The position numbers and the translations under genes are program-made. Source: Methanoculleus taiwanensis (GTDB lineage Archaea > Halobacteriota > Methanomicrobia > Methanomicrobiales > Methanoculleaceae). Taken from it: 64,000 nucleotides of DNA. The DNA lies in assembly GCF_004102725.1 (NCBI RefSeq), contig NZ_LHQS01000002.1, forward strand, positions 363,984 through 427,983. The letters are read 5' to 3'. Numbering within the stretch: the first letter of the stretch is position 1; every line of letters starts with the position of its first letter. Shown here in pieces: positions 37,395 to 45,255 of the stretch. Below the pieces are notes generated by a model. The model ran no database searches. It saw only the letters and a program-made list of their open reading frames with translations, and was not told where the DNA came from.

Positions 37395-38828
37395 ATGACA
37401 TCTCCGTTACAATCACGCATCGACGCACGAGGCCCGATCCGCCGGGTCGGCGTCATCGGCATGGGCTACGTCGGGATCCCGGCGGCCGTCCTCTTCGCCG
37501 ACGTCTCGTCTATCGAGCAGGTCTACGGCTTCCAGCGAAACTCTCCCTCCTCCGGCTACAAGATCGATATGCTCAACCGGGGCGAGCTCCCCCTGAAGGG
37601 CGAGGAGCCGGGGCTCGAAGACCTCATCAAAAAGACGGTGGACGCGGGCACGTTCCGGTGCACTGCGGATTTCTCGCTGGTAGCCGAGTGCGACGCCGTC
37701 ACCCTCGCGATCCAGACGCCGTTTGCGAACCCGAAAGATCTGATCCCCGACTTCACTCCGCTCGTCGAAGGCCTCCGCCAGACCGGCCGCTACCTGACGC
37801 CGGGCACGCTCGTCGTCCTCGAGTCGACGATCACCCCCGGCACCACGACCGGCATGGCGAAGGAGATCCTCGAAGCGGAGTCCGGGCTCGCCGCCGGCAT
37901 CGACTTCGCCCTCGCCCACGCCCCCGAGCGGGTGATGGTCGGCCGGCTGCTTCGGAATATCCGGGAGCACGACCGGATCGTCGGCGGGATCGATCCGGTC
38001 TCGACCGAGCGGGCGATCGAGCTCTACCGGCCGGTGCTGACGCTTGGCAAAATCATCCCGATGACCGCCACCGCCGCCGAGGTGACCAAGACCGCCGAGA
38101 ACGCCTTCCGCGACCTCCAGATCGCCGCCGCGAACCAGCTGGCGCTGCACTGCGAGGCGATGGGCGTCAACGTCTACGACGTCCGCGCCGGCGTCGACTC
38201 CCTGAAGGGCGAGGGGATCACCCGGGCGATTCTCTGGCCGGGCGCCGGGGTCGGCGGGCACTGCCTGACGAAGGATACCTGGCACCTCGAACGCGGGGCG
38301 CAGATGCTCGGCGGCGACCTCGACTACCCCCACGGACAGGAGTCGATCTTCGGTGTCGCCCGCTCGATCAACGACTTCATGCCCCGGCACATGGCGACCC
38401 TGACCCGCCAGGGGCTCGAGCGGGTGGATAAGCCCCTCGCCGGTGCGAAAGTTGCCCTCCTCGGCTGGGCGTTCATCAAAAACTCTGGCGATGCCCGGAA
38501 CACCCCCGCCGAACCTTTCTACGATCTCGTGACCGAGGCCGGGGCGACGGTCACCGTCCACGATCCGTTCGTCGAAGACGACGTCGGCGTCCCGATTGAG
38601 ACCGATCTGAACGCGGTACTCGCCGGCGCCGATGCGATCGCGATCTTCGCCGGCCACGATCTCTACGGCAGGCTTGACCCGGCCCGCGTGAAGCACCTGA
38701 CCGGGCAGGAGCACCCGGTGCTTGTCGACGGCAGGAACGTCGCCGATCCCGACGCCTTCATCGGCGCAGGCTTCGTCTACAAGGGGATCGGCCGGGGCGA
38801 CAAGAACAATCATCCGGTGAAGGGATGA
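37395..38828 (+). CDS. wecC: UDP-N-acetyl-D-mannosamine dehydrogenase-type enzyme
   Basis: This 477-residue nucleotide-sugar dehydrogenase oxidises the C6 hydroxyl to a carboxylate in two NAD-dependent steps. Domains are an N-terminal Rossmann fold (GVIGMGYVGIPAAVLF), a central domain with the nucleophile Cys in GVGGHCLTKDTW, and a C-terminal UDP-binding domain (LLGWAFIKNSGDARNTP). It starts 12 bases after the Gfo/Idh gene and overlaps wecB by four bases. With WecB it would make UDP-ManNAcA. Confidence 0.93.
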   Translation: MTSPLQSRIDARGPIRRVGVIGMGYVGIPAAVLFADVSSIEQVYGFQRNSPSSGYKIDMLNRGELPLKGEEPGLEDLIKKTVDAGTFRCTADFSLVAECDAVTLAIQTPFANPKDLIPDFTPLVEGLRQTGRYLTPGTLVVLESTITPGTTTGMAKEILEAESGLAAGIDFALAHAPERVMVGRLLRNIREHDRIVGGIDPVSTERAIELYRPVLTLGKIIPMTATAAEVTKTAENAFRDLQIAAANQLALHCEAMGVNVYDVRAGVDSLKGEGITRAILWPGAGVGGHCLTKDTWHLERGAQMLGGDLDYPHGQESIFGVARSINDFMPRHMATLTRQGLERVDKPLAGAKVALLGWAFIKNSGDARNTPAEPFYDLVTEAGATVTVHDPFVEDDVGVPIETDLNAVLAGADAIAIFAGHDLYGRLDPARVKHLTGQEHPVLVDGRNVADPDAFIGAGFVYKGIGRGDKNNHPVKG

Positions 38829-39889
38829 AGATCGTCTCGGTCGTCGGCGCCCGCCCGCAGTTCGTCAAGTGCGCCCCGGTCTCGCGGGAGCTCCGGTGCC
38901 GCCACGAGGAGGTGCTCGTTCACACCGGGCAGCACTACGACCACGGGATGTCGGCGGTCTTCTTTGACGAGCTCGCCATCCCGAAGCCGGACTACAACCT
39001 CGCCATCGGCTCCGCCTCGCAGGGGCGCCAGACCGGGGCGATGCTCGCCGCGATCGAGGACATCCTTATCAACGAGGAGCCGGATCTGGTGCTCGTCTAC
39101 GGCGATACCAACTCGACCCTCGCCGGGTCGCTCGCCGCCGCGAAGCTCCATATCCCGGTCGCCCACGTCGAAGCGGGCCTCCGGAGCTTCGACCGCAGCA
39201 TGCCCGAGGAGGTGAACCGGGTGGTGAGCGACCACGTCGCGGATCTCCTCTTCTGCCCGACCGAGACGGCGGTGAAAAACCTCACAGCTGAGGGCGTGAC
39301 CGGGGGCGTCCACCTCGTCGGGGACGTGATGCTGGACGCGCTCCTCTTCAACCGGACGATCGCGGAAGAGCGGTCGCGGATTCTTACAACACTTGACCTC
39401 GCTGAGGGGGAGTACCTCGTCGCGACGGTGCACCGGCAGAGCAACACCGACGATCCACGGGCACTCGGTAGCATCGTCGACGCCTTCATCGCCCTCGACG
39501 AGCCGCTCGTCCTCCCGCTGCACCCCCGGACGGCAAAGTACCTCCGGGAGTACAACCTCTACGACCGGCTCGCCGCCGCCCCGCACGTCCGGCTCGTCGA
39601 ACCGCTCGGCTACCTCGATATGCTCCGGCTGCTCGCCGGCGCCCGGCTCGTCCTCACCGATTCGGGTGGCGTCCAGAAGGAGGCCTACCTGCTCGAGGTG
39701 CCCTGCGTCACCCTCCGTGAGAATACTGAGTGGGTGGAGACGGTCGAGGATGGCTGGAACGTCCTCGTCGGCACCGATACGGCGGCGATCACCGACGCAG
39801 TCCGCGATTTCGCCCCGTCCGGGAAGCAACGGGCGGTCTTCGGAGACGGGGACGCGAGCCGGAAGATCGCCGGGATCCTTCGCAGGTGA
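38825..39889 (+). CDS. wecB: UDP-N-acetylglucosamine 2-epimerase, non-hydrolysing
   Basis: This 354-residue GT-B-fold enzyme interconverts UDP-GlcNAc and UDP-ManNAc. Motifs are VVGARPQFVKCAPV at the start, HTGQHYDHGMS, HVEAGLRSFDRSMPEE and DSGGVQKEAYLLEVP. It follows wecC by an ATGA overlap, giving the operon Gfo/Idh-wecC-wecB for UDP-ManNAcA and related acidic sugars of surface glycans. Confidence 0.95.
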   Translation: MKIVSVVGARPQFVKCAPVSRELRCRHEEVLVHTGQHYDHGMSAVFFDELAIPKPDYNLAIGSASQGRQTGAMLAAIEDILINEEPDLVLVYGDTNSTLAGSLAAAKLHIPVAHVEAGLRSFDRSMPEEVNRVVSDHVADLLFCPTETAVKNLTAEGVTGGVHLVGDVMLDALLFNRTIAEERSRILTTLDLAEGEYLVATVHRQSNTDDPRALGSIVDAFIALDEPLVLPLHPRTAKYLREYNLYDRLAAAPHVRLVEPLGYLDMLRLLAGARLVLTDSGGVQKEAYLLEVPCVTLRENTEWVETVEDGWNVLVGTDTAAITDAVRDFAPSGKQRAVFGDGDASRKIAGILRR

Positions 39890-40384
39890 CCTCCTGAAGA
39901 GTCCGAGCACCTCTTCGGCAGCCCTTCCTTTCGCCGCCACCGGGGGGAGCATCTGCGCTCTTTCGTCTCTTTCCGGTGACGGCGCCCGCAAGGAGTGCCG
40001 CACCCCGGGCGGGGCCGGTCGTGTTCCGGAATACTGCTCTTAAGTCTCTCTTTTCAGCAAAATCTGTCTTATGGGGCTTTTTCTGCGCCGCCGCCGGAGT
40101 TCTCGCGTATGTCTCTTACAAATGGTGATCGGGTGGCTGCTTCCAGGGGTATTAGAACTTTCCAGAGACGTTGGATTTCTCCAGTACCATTGGATCGCTG
40201 GATTTGATATTCGTTATATTTAAATACTATTTCGTGGGGATATGCGGTGCCCCGGATCGTATCTCCGGGTGAAAAGATCCGCCACGCTCGCTCCGATGTC
40301 CCCTCTGTCCTGAGAGCAGCGGAATTTAGTATCGATATATATTTAAGTGTCTTCTCCCGACCTCTTCTCATACGAGGTACGCCC
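39890..40384 (+). promoter_or_regulatory. Gene-free stretch with two TATA boxes before a TPR gene
   Basis: TTATATTTAAATAC at about 40213-40226 is a strong TATA box, but no convincing gene follows within 150 bases. A second, GATATATATTTAAG at about 40333-40346, lies 39 bases before the TPR start codon and probably drives that gene. The first may serve a small RNA or a longer leader. The rest of the stretch shows nothing. Confidence 0.45.
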
Positions 40385-40846
40385 ATGCCCCCCGCTACAG
40401 ACCCGCAGTCCTCCCGGAGAACACCGCGCCGTCCCGCAGAGAGCGATGCCGAGGCTCTCCGCAGGCTGCAGGCCAGGGTCCGGGAGAACCCCCGCGATGC
40501 GGCGGCACTGAACAATCTCGGGTTTCTCCTTGGAAGGCTCGACCGACCTGGCGAAGCAAAAGCATCCTTTGAGCAGGCGCTCGCCGTCGACCCCGGCAAC
40601 GCTGCCGCCTGGAACAACCTCGGCGTCGCCCTTGTCCGGGAGGGGAAGTTCCCCGATGCGGCGGCGGCTTTTGCGAAGGCGACCGATGCCGACCAGGCCG
40701 CTGTCGAGGCCTGGATCAACGCGGGCAAGTGCCTCGGCAAGCTCGGGAACTTCCGCGACGCGGCGAAGGCGTTTGAAAAGGCCGATGCGCTCGATGCGGG
40801 AGCCCGGGCGAGGATGCCGGGCTGGGTCGAGATCCTGCGGGAGTGA
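40385..40846 (+). CDS. TPR-repeat protein
   Basis: The protein has 153 residues from MPPATDPQSS, with the ATG 5-6 bases after GAGGT. A basic, flexible N-terminus of about 25 residues is followed by three TPR units: ALNNLGFLLGRLDRPGEA, AWNNLGVALVREGKFPDA and AWINAGKCLGKLGNFRDA. TPR solenoids mediate protein contacts; the partner is unknown. An in-frame start at 40247 would put the TATA box inside the gene, so it is unlikely. Confidence 0.88.
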   Translation: MPPATDPQSSRRTPRRPAESDAEALRRLQARVRENPRDAAALNNLGFLLGRLDRPGEAKASFEQALAVDPGNAAAWNNLGVALVREGKFPDAAAAFAKATDADQAAVEAWINAGKCLGKLGNFRDAAKAFEKADALDAGARARMPGWVEILRE

Positions 40847-40917
40847 TCCCGGCCTCACATTCGATCCCGTGATATACTCCGGCGTCCCATGCGGTACCAC
40901 AGGCAGGGAGTGTACTC

Positions 40918-42270
40918 ATGAAGACCCTTATTCTCGCAGGGGGCAGCGGCACCCGGCTCTTTCCGCTCAGCCGGGAGCAGTACCCGAAGCAGTTCATCAC
41001 GCTGTTCGATGACGAATCACTCTTTCAGAAGACGGTGAAGCGCTCGCTCCTCTTCTCAACGCCCGGAGAGATCTGCATCGTCACCAACGCCGACCACCGG
41101 TTCCTGATCCGGGATCAGCTCGCCGAGATCGGGTGCGACTGCACCGTCCTCGCCGAGCCTGCGGGGAGGAACACCCTGCCGGCGATCTACTACGGCGCAA
41201 AGACCCTCGCGGATGACGGGGGCTCCGACGTGATGGCCGTCCTCTCCTCCGACCACCTGATCGACGCGGGCACGGCATACGTCGAGGCGTTCCGAAAAGC
41301 CGAGCGTCTCGCCCGCGACCACCTCGTGGTCTTCGGGGTGCGGCCGACCTCCCCGCATACCGGCTACGGCTACATCCGGCCGGGAGCGGTGCTTGACGAG
41401 GGGTATGCCGTCGACGCCTTTGTCGAGAAGCCCGATCTGCCGACCGCGGAGCGGTACTGCGCCGACGGCTACCTCTGGAACTCCGGGCTCTTCTGCTTTG
41501 CAGCCGACCTCTTCCTCGCGGAGTGCGAGCGGCACGCTCCTGCGGTCTGCCGGGCGTTCGAGCGCCCCCTTGAGGAGGCGTATGCGAGCGTGCCGAAGGT
41601 CTCGATCGACTACGGCCTCATGGAGAAGACCGAGAAGGCCGCGGTCGTCCCCTTCGATGCCGCCTGGAGCGATCTCGGGAACTTCGACGCACTCCATGCA
41701 GCTCTTCCGAAGAACGGGGACGGTGATGCCGTTCGGGGCGAGCATATCGGGATCGACTCCGGCGGGAACCTCATCATCGCCGACCGCCTCGTGGCCACGG
41801 TCGGTGTCCGGAACCTCGCCATCGTCGAGACGAAGGACGCGATTCTGGTCGCGTCGCGGAGCGAGGCGCAGCGGGTGGGGGAGGTCGCGAAGGCTCTGAA
41901 GGAGCGGGGCGATGCCCGTGCGGAGTTTCACACAACCGTCCACCGGCCGTGGGGCTCGTACACGACCCTCGAGGACGGCGGCCCGTATAAGATCAAGCGG
42001 GTCACCGTCCCGCCGAAGCGCCGCCTCTCCCTCCAGATGCACCACCACCGCTCCGAGCACTGGGTCGTGGTCACCGGCTGCGCCGAGGTGACGGTCGGGG
42101 AGGAGAGCTACCTCCTCCGGAACGGCGAATCGACCTTCGTCCCCGCAGGGACGGTGCACCGGCTCGCGAACCCTGGGATGCTGCCGCTCGAGCTCATTGA
42201 GGTGCAGATCGGGGAGTACACCGGCGAGGACGATATCGTCCGGTTCGAGGACGACTACCAGCGGACGTGA
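40918..42270 (+). CDS. manC: Mannose-1-phosphate guanylyltransferase / mannose-6-phosphate isomerase, first copy
   Basis: This 450-residue two-domain enzyme has an N-terminal nucleotidyltransferase with the signature LAGGSGTRLFPLSREQYPKQ and FVEKPDLPTAERY. The C-terminal cupin isomerase domain (about 340-450) has LQMHHHRSEHWVVV with its metal-binding His residues and GESTFVPAGTVHRL. It makes GDP-mannose and can interconvert fructose-6-P and mannose-6-P. GGGAG before the ATG is the ribosome-binding site. A close paralogue lies at 47979. Confidence 0.95.
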   Translation: MKTLILAGGSGTRLFPLSREQYPKQFITLFDDESLFQKTVKRSLLFSTPGEICIVTNADHRFLIRDQLAEIGCDCTVLAEPAGRNTLPAIYYGAKTLADDGGSDVMAVLSSDHLIDAGTAYVEAFRKAERLARDHLVVFGVRPTSPHTGYGYIRPGAVLDEGYAVDAFVEKPDLPTAERYCADGYLWNSGLFCFAADLFLAECERHAPAVCRAFERPLEEAYASVPKVSIDYGLMEKTEKAAVVPFDAAWSDLGNFDALHAALPKNGDGDAVRGEHIGIDSGGNLIIADRLVATVGVRNLAIVETKDAILVASRSEAQRVGEVAKALKERGDARAEFHTTVHRPWGSYTTLEDGGPYKIKRVTVPPKRRLSLQMHHHRSEHWVVVTGCAEVTVGEESYLLRNGESTFVPAGTVHRLANPGMLPLELIEVQIGEYTGEDDIVRFEDDYQRT

Positions 42271-42289
42271 GGGTTTCCTGCCTTCCGCC

Positions 42290-42311
42290 GGGAGGGGGGC
42301 AGCCCCCTCCC
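42290..42311. terminator. Strong G/C hairpin between convergent manC and ruvB
   Basis: GGGAGGGGG at 42290-42298 pairs with CCCCCTCCC at 42303-42311 across a four-base loop, starting 20 bases after the manC stop. It may end transcription from both sides. The hairpin and the bases after it resemble a second stretch at 44533-44583. Confidence 0.5.
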
Positions 42312-42394
42312 GATCCCGCCCCCGCGATGCGATAGGGTTGGTCGCGGGCTGGATCTTTTCTTTCCGAACAAGCGTGTATCCGAGTGCCGCACCG

Positions 42395-43387
42395 TCAGGC
42401 GCGGCCAGGCGCCTTGAGGTGTCGCAGTGCGGCCGGCGTCGTCTCCCTGCCCTGCGGCGTCCGTTTGATGAACCCGATCTGGATCAGGTACGGCTCGTAG
42501 ACCTCCTCGACCGTCCGCACCTCCTCGCCGATCGATATCGCGATCGTCTTGACGCCGACCGGCCCGCCGCCGAAGTCGTCGGCGATAACCGAAAGGATCC
42601 GCCGGTCGAGGTCGTCGAGGCCGAGCGCGTCGATCCCGAGCATGGTCAGCGCGGTATCCGCCGTAGGAGCGTCGATGCTCCCGTCGCCCCGGACGAGCGC
42701 GAAGTCCCGCACCCGCCGCAGAAGCCGGTTTGCGATCCGCGGCGTCCCGCGGCTCCGCTGTGCGATCTCGAGCGCTCCTTCCGGCGTGATCGCTGTCTGC
42801 ATGATCCCGGCGCTCCGGAGCACGATCTTGACGAGGTCGGGCACCTCGTAGAGGTTCAAGCGGAAGATGAACCCGAACCGGTCGCGCAAGGGAGAGCCGA
42901 GCAGCCCGACCTTCGTCGTCGCCCCGACGAGGGTGAACTCCTCGAGCGGGAGCTGCACCGCCCGGGCTCCGGGCCCCTCGCCGATCATCACGTCGATGCA
43001 GGAGTCCTCCATCGCCGGGTAGAGGATCTCCTCGACGACCGGGTTTAAGCGGTGGATCTCGTCGATGAAGAGGACGTCGCCCCGGGAGAGCGCCGTCAGC
43101 TGGGCGGCGAGGTCGCCGGGCTTGTCGAGCACCGGCCCCGTGGTGCTCCGGAGGGCGACGCCCATCTCCCGGGCGATGATCTGGGCGAGCGTCGTCTTGC
43201 CGAGCCCCGGCGGCCCGGAGAAGAGGATGTGGTCGAGGGTCTCGCCGCGCCGCTTTGCAGCATCGATCGCGATCGCGAGCGTCTCCTTGATCTGCGCCTG
43301 GCCGACGAACTCGTCGAAGCGGCCCGGCCGGATCGTGGCGTCGTCCTGCTCTTCCGCAAGGACGTTCGGTGAGGGAAGTCTCTGCAT
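42395..43387 (-). CDS. ruvB: Holliday junction branch migration helicase RuvB
   Basis: This 330-residue AAA+ motor has Walker [15 protein letters not shown] at about 57-70, Walker [12 protein letters not shown], and sensor and arginine-finger regions ([28 protein letters not shown]). A winged-helix C-terminus ends [20 protein letters not shown]. It drives branch migration with RuvA. It is the last gene of a ruvC-ruvA-ruvB operon with gaps of two and four bases. RuvB is a bacterial protein; archaea normally use Hel308 or Hjm and Hjc, so this operon was probably acquired from bacteria by an ancestor. Confidence 0.96.
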   Translation of the reverse strand: MQRLPSPNVLAEEQDDATIRPGRFDEFVGQAQIKETLAIAIDAAKRRGETLDHILFSGPPGLGKTTLAQIIAREMGVALRSTTGPVLDKPGDLAAQLTALSRGDVLFIDEIHRLNPVVEEILYPAMEDSCIDVMIGEGPGARAVQLPLEEFTLVGATTKVGLLGSPLRDRFGFIFRLNLYEVPDLVKIVLRSAGIMQTAITPEGALEIAQRSRGTPRIANRLLRRVRDFALVRGDGSIDAPTADTALTMLGIDALGLDDLDRRILSVIADDFGGGPVGVKTIAISIGEEVRTVEEVYEPYLIQIGFIKRTPQGRETTPAALRHLKAPGRA

Positions 43388-43391
43388 GGTA

Positions 43392-43979
43392 TCAGCGCTC
43401 CCGGAGGCGGGCGAGCGAGGCGCGGATCAGGGTCTGCACGCTCGGGCTATTGAGGGTCGGCAGAACCGCGTCGACCGTCTCCTGCGCCTCCCGCGGCGAG
43501 AACCCGAGCGATATCAGGGCGCTTACCGCATCGTCGGCCTCCGCCGCCCGCCTGCCGCCGGCGGTAGCCTGTGCATGCTTCTTCATCTTCTCCTTGAGCT
43601 CGAGGATCAGGCGCTTCGCGCTCTTCTGCCCGATCCCGGGGATCCGGGTGAGCGCCTTTTCGTCCTCGCCGACGATCGCCATCGCGAACTCCTCGAGGGT
43701 GATCTGGGAGAGGATGCTCATCGCGATCTGGGGGCCGATCCCGGAGACGGCGATCAGGATCCGGAAGAGCTCGAGCTCGCTTGGGTGCAGGAACCCGTAG
43801 AGCTGGATGTCGTCGTCGCGGACGACCATGTGGGTGTGCACCCGGACGCGGCCGTCGGCCTCGCGGAGCGCCTGCACGGTCGGCTGGGTGACGGAGACCC
43901 GGTAGCCGACGCCGCCGATATCGATCACCACCCACTTATCGCCGGTGGATGCGATCTCTCCTGAAAGATGGGCTATCAT
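43392..43979 (-). CDS. ruvA: Holliday junction DNA-binding protein RuvA
   Basis: The protein has 195 residues from [20 protein letters not shown]. Domain I is an OB fold. Domain II has two helix-hairpin-helix motifs ([13 protein letters not shown] and [13 protein letters not shown]). Domain III near the C-terminus contacts RuvB ([16 protein letters not shown]). I took the ATG at 43979, two bases after the ruvC stop; the longer open frame to 44267 lies inside ruvC and is a shadow. Confidence 0.96.
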   Translation of the reverse strand: MIAHLSGEIASTGDKWVVIDIGGVGYRVSVTQPTVQALREADGRVRVHTHMVVRDDDIQLYGFLHPSELELFRILIAVSGIGPQIAMSILSQITLEEFAMAIVGEDEKALTRIPGIGQKSAKRLILELKEKMKKHAQATAGGRRAAEADDAVSALISLGFSPREAQETVDAVLPTLNSPSVQTLIRASLARLRER

Positions 43980-43981
43980 GG

Positions 43982-44452
43982 TTATCGCAGTGTGTGTATG
44001 TGGCAGAGAGCGACGGCGAGGCCGTCGGCGGCGTCGTCGGGCTTCGGGATCTCCGCGAGCCGCAGGAGCCGGCGCATCATCTCCTGCACCTGCTGCTTCT
44101 CGGCACGCCCGGACCCCGTGACCGCCTGCTTGATCTGGTTCGGCGTGTACTCGGCGATCGGGATACTCCGCTGCTCCGCGGCGAGCAGGAGGACGCCCCG
44201 CGCCTCGCTGACGTGCATCGCGGAGGTGACGTTCCGGGTGAAGAAGAGCTGCTCGACGGCGACCCATGCGGGCTCGTACTCGTCGAGGAGTGCCGAGATC
44301 CGGTCGTAGATCTCCCGGAGGCGCTCGCCGGTGCTCCGGCCGCTCTCGGTCTCGATGCAGCCGAACGCGAGCGGCGTCGGGTGGCGGTCGCCTCTGCTGA
44401 TGACACCGTACCCGACCCGTGCGAGCCCCGGATCAATCCCGACCACGATCAT
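43982..44452 (-). CDS. ruvC: Holliday junction resolvase RuvC
   Basis: The protein has 156 residues from MIVVGIDPGLARVGYGV. This RNase H-like nuclease cuts Holliday junctions. The acidic tetrad is visible: Asp in GIDPG, Glu in VAVEQLFF and two Asp residues in KPDDAADGLAVALCH. A GAGGGG run lies upstream of the ATG. It leads the ruvCAB operon, so the complete bacterial resolvasome is present in this archaeon. Confidence 0.96.
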   Translation of the reverse strand: MIVVGIDPGLARVGYGVISRGDRHPTPLAFGCIETESGRSTGERLREIYDRISALLDEYEPAWVAVEQLFFTRNVTSAMHVSEARGVLLLAAEQRSIPIAEYTPNQIKQAVTGSGRAEKQQVQEMMRRLLRLAEIPKPDDAADGLAVALCHIHTLR

Positions 44453-44529
44453 GCTTTCTCTCTGCCCCTCTGTATGATCATTCCGTGCTTCTGGTAGATA
44501 CCTATTGTGCATGCGGCCTGGAGGTGTTC

Positions 44530-44583
44530 TGCGGGGGGCACGCCCTCCCGATGCGATAGCCCGGCGTTGGTCGTACTCGCGGC
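44530..44583. repeat. Sequence related to that at 42294-42350, flanking the ruv operon
   Basis: After GGGGGGCA both stretches continue to CCCTCCCGAT, then GCGATAG, GTTGGTCG and a CG-rich end, with gaps between the blocks. One copy lies just past ruvB and the other just before ruvC. They are in the same orientation, so they form an imperfect direct repeat around the operon. Alignment was by eye. Confidence 0.45.
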
Positions 44584-44602
44584 ATAGGCCGGTCGTCACG
44601 CT

Positions 44603-44953
44603 TCAAGATTTCGTGAGCTGCTGCAGGATCCACGCCTCCATCTCCTGCGCCATCCGGAGTATCACGTCGGGATCCCGCAAGCCCGGGACGTTTTCATCTC
44701 CGCGGTGAGCGGCATCGAACCCGAAGATCCAGTATTCGCCGCTCTCGTCGGGCCTCTGGAACGTCACCCCGCCATGGACCGGCACGGTCCCTGCAAACTT
44801 CTCGGTGTCGACCTCATCGACGAGCGAGAGCGGGACGGCGCAGTACCCGCAGAGATACCCGCGGTCGTTATTTCGGGTGACGATGCAGTTTCCCACTTCA
44901 CGGCAGACCGTGAAGTATGGGCTGGTCTTCATGAGGTTGAATCTCTCCGTCAT
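44603..44953 (-). CDS. Small protein with a VHGGVTF/FGFDAAH motif, function unknown
   Basis: The protein has 116 residues from MTERFNLMKTSPYFTV. It contains GYLCGYCAVP, then VPVHGGVTFQ and FGFDAAHRGDENVPG. I recognise this pattern from a family scattered in phages and prokaryotes with no known function. The His, Asp and His could bind a metal. The ATG at 44953 is nine bases after GGGAG; the open frame to 45079 adds a basic tail with no such site. It lies upstream of ruvC on the same strand with a gap of 150 bases. Confidence 0.7.
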   Translation of the reverse strand: MTERFNLMKTSPYFTVCREVGNCIVTRNNDRGYLCGYCAVPLSLVDEVDTEKFAGTVPVHGGVTFQRPDESGEYWIFGFDAAHRGDENVPGLRDPDVILRMAQEMEAWILQQLTKS

Positions 44954-45255
44954 ACAGCGCATCTCCCTTCCGTAAGCAGGCGGTGCATCAGAAGGGATCT
45001 TTCTCCTGTAGGGAAAAGGAGTTTTGCCATCAGCTGCACCTCTGTTCGGTGGGTTTTCCCTCGCTTCGTCTTCCTTCACCCCAAGGGTGCTCTGGCCGGA
45101 ATGCCCGCAACTCTTTCATCGGCTACAACAGCCCGATAAGGGGGGGGCGCGCTGCCCATGCATCCATTCTCTCTGCCAGGCCTTTTGGCACGGGCGGGGT
45201 CACTCCTCCTCGCACAATAATGATTATATCTATAATGATAATATTAATAATCACT
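44954..45255. other. Gene-free stretch upstream of the ATPase gene
   Basis: It ends in a very AT-rich run at about 45215-45255 that contains several TATA-like hexamers and probably is the promoter of the ATPase gene. A run of eight G lies at about 45139. Nothing else is visible. Confidence 0.4.

Noticed and set aside
37413-38813. 466-codon frame antisense to wecC
   Set aside because: A shadow frame; WecC motifs on the plus strand are unambiguous.
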